Origin: Peptococcaceae bacterium BRH_c8a
GTDB taxonomy: Bacteria; Bacillota; Desulfotomaculia; Desulfotomaculales; Desulfallaceae
Length of the DNA: 64,000 bases
Direction: 5' to 3'
Assembly: GCA_000961575.1 (NCBI GenBank)
Contig: LADP01000018.1
Coordinates: forward strand, 1 to 64,000
Positions 52,519-60,107 of this stretch are shown here, in pieces; position 1 is the stretch's first letter; each line of letters begins with the position of its first letter. The position numbers and the translations under genes were made by a program. Under the pieces are notes generated by a model, which did no database searches, was not told where the DNA came from, and saw nothing but the letters and a program-made list of their open reading frames with translations.

Positions 52519-52548
52519 TGAGAACCGGCAGGAACATGCCGGTTCTCA
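52519..52548. terminator. Bidirectional terminator-like hairpin
   Basis: TGAGAACCGGCA (52519-52530) pairs perfectly with TGCCGGTTCTCA (52537-52548) around a 6-base loop. It separates the alkD-like gene from the convergent small membrane-protein genes. T runs are short. Confidence 0.75.
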
Positions 52549-52598
52549 GTCTATATTGGAAATATTCTTGGCCAAACTCTTCTTCCATGTTTTTCTCA

Positions 52599-52787
52599 TC
52601 ACCTAATCGATTTAGACTTTGTTCCCTTGACAATAAAATGCATGCCCAGCGCCATACAAAAAGCATGAAAGGCCAAGCCGCCCCAGAGTTGATTAACTGT
52701 TAAATAAGTATGGGAGAAGACCCCTCCCAAAATGCTGGCAATTCACACCAGGCCTAGAATAATAAATAAGTAACCTAATATTTTCAA
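52599..52787 (-). CDS. Candidate small selenoprotein 1 (membrane), in-frame TGA
   Basis: 62 codons from TTG 52787, with AAAGGAGG 8 bases upstream, to TGA at 52601-52599. Codon 15 is TGA (52745-52743): LGLV-U-IASILGG. Two or three hydrophobic helices and QLWGGLAFHAF follow. After the TGA, TGGGAG and CTCCCA (52729-52711 on this strand) form a 6-bp hairpin with a GGTCT-containing loop whose GU lies 22-23 nt after the TGA, as in bacterial SECIS elements (the loop of E. coli fdhF also holds GGUCU). The frame is otherwise intact on both sides. The product is paralogous to the next gene. Alternatives are a Trp-to-TGA nonsense mutation or a truncated peptide. selABCD are not in the window. Confidence 0.55.
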
Positions 52788-52829
52788 ACCAACTACCTCC
52801 TTTAAGTAGCCTGTTATTTTGAGCCTGGG

Positions 52830-53015
52830 TTAAGAATTAAGCGCTTTTATCACCAACGCAATCGCGATGATGGCCGTAACACCGTGAAAGGCATAGCCAA
52901 TGGTAGCATTTTTACTAAAGGGGGCAGATTTGCCGCGGATCACGTCCGCCATGACGGCCATAATTCAGATCGCAGAAATCAGCCATACCAGCGCTGCTGC
53001 TATCCACCAAAACAT
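52830..53015 (-). CDS. Candidate small selenoprotein 2 (membrane), in-frame TGA
   Basis: 61 codons from ATG 53015, with AGAGGTGG 7 bases upstream, to TAA at 52832-52830. Codon 17 is TGA (52967-52965): LISAI-U-IMAVMAD. It aligns with the neighbour gene: U is followed by Ile in both, and the shared AFH motif lies 24 or 25 residues later (LAFHAF; YAFHGV). GCGGA and TCCGC (52949-52935 on this strand) form a hairpin with loop CGTGA; the GU is 22-23 nt after the TGA, the same distance as in the neighbour. It follows the flavodoxin-like gene by 51 bp on the same strand. Function unknown; a redox role is inferred only from the possible selenocysteine and the neighbour. Confidence 0.55.
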
Positions 53016-53066
53016 TTTTAAACCACCTCTCATATTAAATCAAAAAGTATTGATTCACTTTATTGG

Positions 53067-53882
53067 TTAAGAAAGTTTTGTTCCTGCTAATTGCAAATTT
53101 TTTTCTTTTTGCGTTTGCAAGGCTTGTTTGAGCGCCTGTTTTTCAGCCCACCTCCCAACTATTTTCTTATACCAGGCTAGTTTAGTGGGATAATAATAAT
53201 CGGCTTCGAGCCAGCCTTGTTCTTTGTAGTACCGATGGTCTCGGGACAATCCCGCAGCAAGTGAGTGTATAGCCCGCACAGAACGGAAAATAAGCACGTC
53301 TTTTATGCTGGGGACGGGGTCAGCCTGGTTGGTTAAGGAGTTATAAAACCTCCGGGCAGCTTCATTTATTTCGCGCTCGTTTTTTTGTTGTTCGGAAGGT
53401 AGTGGTTTATCCCATGCTACGGTCAGACCAAGGCCCGGGCAGGTTTTAAAACCCCAGAAATGAGCCACCTCATCCAAATATTTTAAGACCCCTTCAGCGC
53501 CGTAGACCCCCTGGGTTACCACCGGCATAAAAGTTTTATGGAAAAAACAAGGGCGATGGAAGACATAAGCCAAACGATCCAAAAGGTTTTTCAATAGTGC
53601 AGTTACCTGTAAGGAATATACCGGTGTGGCAAAGATAACCCCGTCAGCGTGCATCATCTTCATAAAAATATCTGTACGGTCATCTTTTAAAGGGCAAAAT
53701 TCTTCGCCTCTCTCCAAACAAACCCCACAACCCCGGCATTGTTTTAGGTCAACATCTCTTAGAAAAACATATTCAAAACTGATATTGTCTATCTCTTTTA
53801 GACTTTGTTCTAGTTTGTTAACTATCTCCAGAGTTCTTCCTTTATGAGGACTACCTATGATAACGACAACTTCCCTGGGCAC
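53067..53882 (-). CDS. Flavodoxin-like NAD(P)H/FMN oxidoreductase with Cys cluster
   Basis: 271 residues from GTG 53882, with GGAGGG 6 bases upstream; the frame extends to 53900 but that part holds the ribosome site. Flavodoxin-like FMN fold: VVIIGSPHKGRTLEIVNKL, and ADGVIFATPVYSLQVTALLK. A Cys cluster CRGCGVCLERGEEFC (about 48-62) matches iron-sulfur flavoprotein (Isf)-type proteins and may hold a 4Fe-4S cluster. The C-terminal extension of about 80 residues is unusual. Probably an electron carrier or reductase and first gene of an operon with the two candidate selenoproteins. Confidence 0.85.
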   Translation of the reverse strand: MPREVVVIIGSPHKGRTLEIVNKLEQSLKEIDNISFEYVFLRDVDLKQCRGCGVCLERGEEFCPLKDDRTDIFMKMMHADGVIFATPVYSLQVTALLKNLLDRLAYVFHRPCFFHKTFMPVVTQGVYGAEGVLKYLDEVAHFWGFKTCPGLGLTVAWDKPLPSEQQKNEREINEAARRFYNSLTNQADPVPSIKDVLIFRSVRAIHSLAAGLSRDHRYYKEQGWLEADYYYPTKLAWYKKIVGRWAEKQALKQALQTQKEKNLQLAGTKLS

Positions 53883-53940
53883 TGCGATCCCTCCAAACAT
53901 TCTTTTAACATACCTAATTTTAGTGCGCTGCTTTGCTTTT

Positions 53941-54119
53941 ATGTAGTGTAATTAGTCATGTCTTTATGTGTTAAGTGTCATATGAAGGTTTACTGTTTTA
54001 ACCTGGTTGGGAATCAAGCTTACGGCAGGCGGGGTGGCACCATATTCTTTTTTATAACACTGGCCGCATCTAAGGTCATATGACATCACCCCAGGATAAT
54101 ATGACTTATTACACTACAT
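53941..54119. repeat. 179-bp MITE-like element
   Basis: Terminal arms ATGTAGTGTAATTAGTCAT (53941-53959) and ATGACTTATTACACTACAT (54101-54119) are inverted repeats matching at 18 of 19 positions. Inner GTCATATGA and TCATATGAC sequences form subterminal repeats. No coding frame lies inside. It fits a miniature inverted-repeat transposable element between two divergent genes. Confidence 0.65.
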
Positions 54120-54289
54120 GGCAGCAAGATAACACATTAGAATAAAAATGTGCAGGCAATTAAATATCCTATTAAAGAAAATGAAAGGCTCAGATGAAAT
54201 AGTACATGATTAAAAACACTTTTCTGCAGGAGGTTATCAGGAATGCTATAATTATTAGGGTAAGAATTAAGGAAAGCGCAGGGTATTTT

Positions 54290-55474
54290 ATGAGTGAACA
54301 ACCCAGAACCTGGCAGTGGTTGGATTTTCTGCTCACCATGGTGCGAGCCGGATGGTTTTTTATCCTGGTCATCGTTTTCATAACGGATCCGGATCACACT
54401 AGTATGTCCTTTTACATTTTGCTAATTTGGCTGCTGGTGGCCTTTATCGTGCCGCAATTGTTTTGGCAGCCCGGGACCATTAATGTATTGCTTTACCCGC
54501 TGGCCGAGCTGGTCTGCACCGGTGGGCTGCAGGTTTATATTTCCCTCATTTTGCATAAAAACATTTTGGTTCTGGCAGTGCCATTGTTAACCGTAGGGTA
54601 TTTTATTCATAAAAAGAACCTGTGGTTAATTATAACTTTTTTTGCTTTGTTGATTCCTTTAGCTAGTCTGGCTATTCCCGGTGGCCCCAAGACAGATGTA
54701 TTGCTAGCAGTATTACAAAATCTGATCATGCTTGCCCTGGGTTACATCTTCAGGCGCATGCTGGATGCCCACATTAAGGTGAAGCAGTTGCTTAGGGATA
54801 ACAAACGACAGTATCAACTGATCCAAGAGCAAAACCGGATGCTGGTGGCACACGCCGAGCAGGTGGAGCAACTTACCCAACTGGAGGAACGCAACCGCAT
54901 GGCCAGGGAATTACATGACACGGTAGGGCATACCTTTACCTCTGTAATCATGGGCATGGACGCAGTTAGTTATTTAATTGACCATACACCGGATAAGGCC
55001 AGGGAAAAGTTGGATGTGCTGCGTCGGGTGGCCAGAAATGGACTGGCCGAAGTCCGGCAGAGTATTCACCAGATTGCTCCCGAAGGCCAGGAACTGCCTT
55101 TGACCCAGCATATAGCTCGCATAACTAATGAATTCTCATTGCATACGGGCACAAACGTCAGTATCAATACCGAAGGGGAAGTTCGCGATGAGGTTCTGCC
55201 GGTAAAGATGACAGTTCTGCGCTGCATTCAAGAATCGCTGACCAACGCCCTGCGGCACGGCCAGGCGAAAAATATAATCATCAACCTGAGCTTTACACCC
55301 ACAGAAATAATGTTATCTATACTAGATGACGGTTCGGGATCCGATGATCTCAAGCCCGGATTTGGCCTTACTGCCATGCAGCAGCGCCTGGCGGCTCTGC
55401 ATGGCATACTGGAATACCAGTCGGAAAAAGGAAAGGGTACCCAAATTACCTGTTTAATACCGACAGGGAGGTAA
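54290..55474 (+). CDS. NarL-type sensor histidine kinase
   Basis: 394 residues from ATG 54290 after GCAGGG; an ATG at 54206 is in frame but lacks a site. Five or six N-terminal helices (about 15-160), then a coiled coil (165-200). HisKA_3 domain with phospho-acceptor His209 in RELHDTVGHTFTSVIMGMD. HATPase domain with N box ESLTNALRHGQAKNI and DDGSGSDDLKPGFGLTAMQQR. It likely phosphorylates the response regulator whose GTG start lies 5 bases downstream. The signal is unknown, with no obvious extracellular domain. Confidence 0.9.
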   Translation: MSEQPRTWQWLDFLLTMVRAGWFFILVIVFITDPDHTSMSFYILLIWLLVAFIVPQLFWQPGTINVLLYPLAELVCTGGLQVYISLILHKNILVLAVPLLTVGYFIHKKNLWLIITFFALLIPLASLAIPGGPKTDVLLAVLQNLIMLALGYIFRRMLDAHIKVKQLLRDNKRQYQLIQEQNRMLVAHAEQVEQLTQLEERNRMARELHDTVGHTFTSVIMGMDAVSYLIDHTPDKAREKLDVLRRVARNGLAEVRQSIHQIAPEGQELPLTQHIARITNEFSLHTGTNVSINTEGEVRDEVLPVKMTVLRCIQESLTNALRHGQAKNIIINLSFTPTEIMLSILDDGSGSDDLKPGFGLTAMQQRLAALHGILEYQSEKGKGTQITCLIPTGR

Positions 55475-55479
55475 AATAT

Positions 55480-56115
55480 GTGAATAACGTAAGGATACTG
55501 CTTGTAGATGACCAAGAGCTGATTAGAGAGAGCCTAAGCATCGTTTTAAATATAGAAGAGGACATCGAAGTGATCGGCATGGCCGAAAACGGGCGCGTTG
55601 CCGTGGAGATGTGTGAGCGGGAACAACCCGATGTTGTTTTAATGGATATCCATATGCCGGAAATGGACGGCATTGTAGCTACCCGTTTAATTAAAAAAAG
55701 CTGGCCGCAGATAAGGGTTATCATTCTAACTACCTTCCAGGAGTTGGATTATGTGGTGGAAGCACTGGATATCGGCGCTGAGGGGTATTTGCTTAAAGCA
55801 ATCCACCCCAAAGATCTGGCTACTGGCATTCGACTGGTCAACCGGGGCGGAACCCTGATTAACCAGCAAATGGCTAGGCTGATGGCCAGCCATTTGAAAC
55901 AAAACGAGCCTAAAAGCTTGAGACACGGGTTGAGCGAGCGTGAACAGCAGGTATTGGAGTATCTTGCCCGGGGACTGAGCAACCGGGAAACCGCGGAAAA
56001 GCTTTTTCTTTCCGAGGGCACGGTAAAAAACTACATTTCCAGTATCTATAGCAAACTGGAAGTGCGTGACCGGTTGCAGGCAGTTAAAAAGGCCAGGGAT
56101 GAAGGGATAGTATAA
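55480..56115 (+). CDS. NarL/LuxR-type response regulator
   Basis: 211 residues from GTG 55480, with AGGGAGG upstream. Receiver domain with acidic pair DDQE, phospho-acceptor Asp56 in PDVVLMDIHMPEMDG and Lys in YLLKAIHPKD. C-terminal LuxR helix-turn-helix (about 148-205) with LSEREQQVLEYLARGLSNRE and GTVKNYISSIYSKL. It forms a pair with the preceding kinase. Targets unknown; the downstream ECF transporter gene is a candidate. Confidence 0.95.
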   Translation: MNNVRILLVDDQELIRESLSIVLNIEEDIEVIGMAENGRVAVEMCEREQPDVVLMDIHMPEMDGIVATRLIKKSWPQIRVIILTTFQELDYVVEALDIGAEGYLLKAIHPKDLATGIRLVNRGGTLINQQMARLMASHLKQNEPKSLRHGLSEREQQVLEYLARGLSNRETAEKLFLSEGTVKNYISSIYSKLEVRDRLQAVKKARDEGIV

Positions 56116-56190
56116 TCAGGAGTCAGATTTCAGGAGTCAGTAGTCAGAATGAAAAACAAAAGCCATAGATGCCAAAAGGAGTGGCTCTTC

Positions 56191-56754
56191 TTGAACCAAT
56201 CAACCAGAAAAATTACAATTACTGGGGTGCTAGGCGCTATTGCCGTTTTTCTGGGGGTGACTGGACTGGGCTTTATTCCGGTTCCGGATCCCAATATTGC
56301 CGGAGACGCCACTATAATGCACGTGCCGGCCATCCTTGGGGGCGTTTTGGAAGGTCCGGTGGTGGGAATTATTGTAGGTGCGGTGTTCGGGTTGTTTAGC
56401 ATGCTTAATGCCAACAGCCCCATTTTTGCCGATCCGCTGGTATCAATATTTCCCAGGCTATTTGTGGGTCTGGTGGCCTACCTGGCTTTTACCGGCTTAA
56501 AGGGAGTAAGTCTTTATTTAGCCTGGATTGCTGCGGGTTTTTTAGGCACCCTCACTAACACAACACTGGTTTTGTCCATGGCTTATTTAAGGGGTTATAT
56601 TACATGGGCGGCGGTGGTCGATATTATTCCCCAGTTCATTGCTGAGGCGGTTATCGCCATCGTTTTGACCATTGCCATAGCTCGGGGGATCGAACTTTAT
56701 AAAAGTGGCAGGGATTCCTGGTATGCCGATCAGGATGAACAGGATATAGTATAA
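56191..56754 (+). CDS. ECF transporter S component
   Basis: 187 residues from TTG 56191, with AAAGGAG upstream; the frame also opens at ATG 56149. About six helices. The start TRKITITGVLGAIAVFLG has the AxxxA-like first-helix motif of ECF substrate-binding subunits, and FGLFSMLNANSPIFADPLVS fits the pantothenate/hydroxymethylpyrimidine-type group. It needs EcfA/A'/T subunits encoded elsewhere. The leader at 56116-56150 repeats CAGGAGTCAG-like units, a common low-complexity repeat. Vitamin specificity not determinable. Confidence 0.82.
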   Translation: MNQSTRKITITGVLGAIAVFLGVTGLGFIPVPDPNIAGDATIMHVPAILGGVLEGPVVGIIVGAVFGLFSMLNANSPIFADPLVSIFPRLFVGLVAYLAFTGLKGVSLYLAWIAAGFLGTLTNTTLVLSMAYLRGYITWAAVVDIIPQFIAEAVIAIVLTIAIARGIELYKSGRDSWYADQDEQDIV

Positions 56755-56821
56755 AGGTTATATTACAGATAGTGTTTTTACAGTGCGGGCTTTGCCCGGT
56801 TGTTATATGGAGGTTTTAATA

Positions 56822-57718
56822 ATGAAGGCTTCCAAACTAGTTATAGCACTAGCCTTGCTTATTTGCATTTTGGCGTCGGTTGCTGCCGGTGCGGGGCTTT
56901 TTTATCATGATCAGGGTAGCCCTTTCTCCTTTGAAACCATACGCGGTGAAACCGTAATTCTTTATGGAGAAGGGCTCTATCGGTATGACACACTGTTTAG
57001 TGCCGCCGGTTTCATGGGCCAGGATGCGGTAACGTTGTTTTTAGGCATTCCCCTACTGGCGCTGGTAACTTTGCTTTATGCCCGTGGCTCTGCCAGGGCA
57101 CACCTTTTGCTGACCGGTATCCTTGCTTTTTTTCTTTACGCATACGCAACGATGGCCCTGAGAGCTTCTTATAACAATTTATTTCTGGTCTATGTGGCCC
57201 TGTTTTCAACATCACTATTTGCTTTTATCCTGTCTTTCTCAACGGTCAATGTGAACGTTTTTTCCCAGCAGGTTATGAGCAAATTACCCCGGCGTTTTGC
57301 CGCTGGCTATATTTTTGCCAGCGGGCTGGTTACTTTAGTAGTATGGTCGTCTCAGATTGTGGCGGCTCTCATTGAGGGACGACCGCCTGTATTGTTGGAA
57401 AGCAGCGCCACAATGGTAACCGATGCTTTGGATTTGGCCATTATAACCCCGGCCACGTTTATATCCGGGGCGTTGATTCTTCGCCATAACGCGTGGGGTT
57501 ATCGAATACTGTTTCCCTTGCTCGGTATTATTATCTTTTTATTACCTATCATTGTGGTCAGTACAATTCTTCAACTGTCGGTAGGAGTGACCTTTTCCGC
57601 CGGTGAAATTATCGGCCCGATATCCGGTTTTCTCATCTTGGGTTTGCTGGCCGTTATATTGATAATAAAAATTATTCGTACCATTCCCGACTCTATAGAA
57701 TGCAGGGAAAAACATTAG
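56822..57718 (+). CDS. Multi-pass membrane protein, unknown
   Basis: 298 residues from ATG 56822, with ATGGAGG upstream. A signal-anchor-like first helix (5-27) is followed by an extracellular segment (30-65, FYHDQGSPFSFETIRGETVI in part) and about seven further helices. I do not recognise a named family. It lies between the ECF S component and the SagB-type dehydrogenase on one strand, and could form part of one operon. Confidence 0.65.
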   Translation: MKASKLVIALALLICILASVAAGAGLFYHDQGSPFSFETIRGETVILYGEGLYRYDTLFSAAGFMGQDAVTLFLGIPLLALVTLLYARGSARAHLLLTGILAFFLYAYATMALRASYNNLFLVYVALFSTSLFAFILSFSTVNVNVFSQQVMSKLPRRFAAGYIFASGLVTLVVWSSQIVAALIEGRPPVLLESSATMVTDALDLAIITPATFISGALILRHNAWGYRILFPLLGIIIFLLPIIVVSTILQLSVGVTFSAGEIIGPISGFLILGLLAVILIIKIIRTIPDSIECREKH

Positions 57719-57785
57719 ATTTCACGTTACTGGAAACAATATTGTGTAAAGTAAGTAGCACTATTGCGAATACGGGGGAAATAAC

Positions 57786-58520
57786 GTGGAAAAAAACTTG
57801 GGCCATGTCTACCAGCAAACCACAAAGTATTCCCGCAACAATCTTGAAGGAAGAAGACTGGACTGGGATAACAAGCCTGAAAGCTATAAAGAGTATGACG
57901 GTGAATATCTAGTATTGCCCGGCCCGCCGCCTGACGGAGGGAAGTCCCTCTGGCAGTCGTTGCTGGAGAGGAGATCAGTAAGGAATTACACCGTGGAAGA
58001 GCTTACCCCGGAGGAACTGGGGCAGCTTGCGTGGGCGGTCATGGGGGCCACCAGAGTTACGGCCCGTAAGGACTTCTTCTTTAGGACCGCTCCATCAGCC
58101 GGAGGCCTTTACCCCATTGAAACATATATTCATATCAACCGAGTAAAGGACTTTAGTCCTGGTATCTACCATTACAGCGTCCCCAAACACGGGCTGTATT
58201 TACTTCGGGATGGGGATTTGGGACATTCCCTGGCCGAGGCGGCGTTAGGCCAGCAAATCGTGGAGAATGCCGCTATCAATTTCTTTTGGACGGCGGTTAC
58301 CAGCCGCACCTTCTGGAAATACGGCCAGCGGGGCATCCGCTATATTTATATGGATGCCGGCCACGCAGGACAAAATCTCTACCTGGCGGCAACGGCACTG
58401 GAGCTCGGTTGCTGTTCCATAGGCGCTTTTTTCGACGATGAAATAAATAAACTTCTGGGTGTCGACGGGGAAGACGAGACCATAGTGTACATGGCCTCGG
58501 TAGGCAAGTTAAAGAAATAG
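57786..58520 (+). CDS. SagB/ThcOx-type nitroreductase family protein
   Basis: 244 residues from GTG 57786, with GGGGG upstream. FMN-dependent nitroreductase fold of the SagB branch: LLERRSVRNYTVEELTPEEL, FRTAPSAGGLYPIETYIHI and a C-terminal GCCSIGAFFDDEINKLLGVD. SagB enzymes oxidise azoline rings in peptide natural products, but single-gene relatives in anaerobes have no peptide partner. No precursor peptide or YcaO gene is present here, so a general redox function is more likely. Confidence 0.88.
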   Translation: MEKNLGHVYQQTTKYSRNNLEGRRLDWDNKPESYKEYDGEYLVLPGPPPDGGKSLWQSLLERRSVRNYTVEELTPEELGQLAWAVMGATRVTARKDFFFRTAPSAGGLYPIETYIHINRVKDFSPGIYHYSVPKHGLYLLRDGDLGHSLAEAALGQQIVENAAINFFWTAVTSRTFWKYGQRGIRYIYMDAGHAGQNLYLAATALELGCCSIGAFFDDEINKLLGVDGEDETIVYMASVGKLKK

Positions 58521-58655
58521 TAATTATAAAGTTAAGATGGCTTAGCCCCTTGCTGTTTAGGGGCTAAAATCTAAATACTCTTGGCCAAGATCATTTTACA
58601 TATTTAATGAGACCACTTTCCCGCGTATATTCTACCATTTGCGCTAAACAATAGA

Positions 58656-59157
58656 ATGGGAGTAATTTGCGGGGAAGTGAATGATTTGGTTGATTTTAAT
58701 GAACTGATTCAAGCTATATCCCATTCGGTAATGGTTTTTATCATGCTTGTTATTTTATTCAGGTTTATTGGTAAAAAATTTCTGGCCCAAATGACTTTCT
58801 TTGATTTTGTTACCGGCATCACCATCGGTACAATTGGCGGAGCCAACCCACGGCCAGCTAAGCGTCCTCAAAAAAAGCCAGCACTTACCTTTAACACCCC
58901 AAGACTTAAATAAAAGCACCATTTATAAAGGAGTTTCGTCCGAAATAATAAGAGAAGGACAAATTGTGGAACAAAACCTTAAACAAAACCATTTAACCCA
59001 TGAATGGCTGTATAACGAACTTGCATCCCGTAAGATTGGTAATATACGAGATATCTTTTTGGCTACTTTGTCAACGGACGGCAACCTGTATGTTGACCTT
59101 CGGGAAGATAACCTGTCATACATCCAGGAAGTAGAGGATGATGATTCAGTAATCTAA
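58656..59157 (+). pseudogene. YetF/DUF421 membrane protein with internal deletion
   Basis: The first frame encodes the N-terminal helices (MVFIMLVILFRFIGKKFLAQ; FDFVTGITIGTIGGA). At about 58846 the match jumps to the C-terminal part in another frame: HGQLSVLKKSQ, LNKSTIYKGVSSEIIREGQI and IFLATLSTDGNLYVDLRED, ending at 59157. The middle (remaining helices and first half of the soluble domain, roughly 80 residues) is missing. A deletion with frameshift inactivates the gene. Confidence 0.8.
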
Positions 59158-59229
59158 TTTGCAGTTTAAAATATACATTTGCCATAAATTGACACGCAAA
59201 TAAAGTAGGGATTTTGTTTAAATAAGTTA

Positions 59230-59257
59230 ATCCAACCGGTTGGTTGGAATTTTTTTG
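59230..59257 (+). terminator. Intrinsic terminator
   Basis: TCCAACC (59231-59237) pairs with GGTTGGA (59242-59248) around a 4-base loop, followed by ATTTTTTT. Confidence 0.8.
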
Positions 59258-59331
59258 GCCCAGGGCGTAACTTTTTAATACTCTAATTACTTAATCATTA
59301 TAAAGAAGACTTGGTTCAGGTGGGGTTTTGA

Positions 59332-59504
59332 CCCATACGTTGGGGACATTCCTCGACCCAAAAGCTTGACCCATAAGCAGAGGTGTGTCCCCTGACCGCT
59401 GAACCTTAGTCGCACTTATTTCGAGCTTACAGCCTGCTAATCCCATACGTTGGGGACATTCCTTTCCCCAGAGAAATACCCGAGCTTCAGCAGGTGTGTC
59501 CCCT
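59332..59504. repeat. Two tandem palindromic GGGGACA/TGTCCCC repeats
   Basis: Copy 1: ATACGTTGGGGACATTCCT (59335-59353) to AGGTGTGTCCCCT (59381-59393). Copy 2: the same left arm (59445-59463) to AGGTGTGTCCCCT (59492-59504). The same arms in the other orientation occur inside the StiP-type gene at 47597-47628. The second copy ends just before the sigma-factor gene. Confidence 0.75.
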
Positions 59505-59582
59505 TTCCTTATGCGAGGGTGGGGTCTTACAGGCTGTGCGAAGATAAATAGGCTACACCCGCGGGGTAGGGGGGATTTATAC

Positions 59583-60107
59583 TTGGACTTGTGTTTGGAA
59601 AATGAGGCCCAGCTAATAGAAAAGGCCAGATCGGACCCGAATGCTTTTATTACTCTTTATGAGTACTATTTGCCTCACCTGTACCGTTATTCATACTACC
59701 GTACCAAAAGCAGGCAGGATGCCGAAGATGTTGTGTCGCAGACTTTTTTAAATGCCATGGAGAACATTGCAGGTTTTAAGCAAAAGGGAATTCCTTTTGG
59801 TCACTGGCTTTACCGGATAGCAGGAAACATTATTTACCGCAGCTACAAGCGCATGAACAGGGAAAACAGCTTGCAAGAGCATCCGCACAGTGCTGACATA
59901 GAAATTGTGCCCGAGCAAATGGATCTGCTGAAGTTTCTTCATGAACTGCCCGAAGCGCAGCAGCAGGTTCTAACACTTCGTTATATACAGGATTTAAGTA
60001 TACAAGATGTGGCCGGGGTGATAAACCGCTCGGAAGGGGCAGTCAAGCAACTGGCTCTAAGGGGTCTGCGAGCACTGCGGGAAAGGATGGATGGCCATGA
60101 AAGATGA
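59583..60107 (+). CDS. ECF-type RNA polymerase sigma factor
   Basis: 174 residues from TTG 59583, with AGGGGGGA 6 bases upstream; earlier in-frame ATGs fall in the repeat region. Region 2 contains YYLPHLYRYSYYRTKSRQDA and EDVVSQTFLNAMENI; region 4 contains LPEAQQQVLTLRYIQDLSIQ and EGAVKQLALRGLRALRERM. It directs RNA polymerase to a small stress or envelope regulon. It overlaps by 17 bases the gene for a large membrane-anchored protein that probably controls its activity. Confidence 0.92.
   Translation: MDLCLENEAQLIEKARSDPNAFITLYEYYLPHLYRYSYYRTKSRQDAEDVVSQTFLNAMENIAGFKQKGIPFGHWLYRIAGNIIYRSYKRMNRENSLQEHPHSADIEIVPEQMDLLKFLHELPEAQQQVLTLRYIQDLSIQDVAGVINRSEGAVKQLALRGLRALRERMDGHER

Noticed and set aside
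52599-53015. Two ordinary pseudogenes with nonsense mutations
   Set aside because: Not fully excluded, but two paralogs stopping at the aligned codon, both followed by a hairpin at the same distance and otherwise undamaged, make independent decay less likely.
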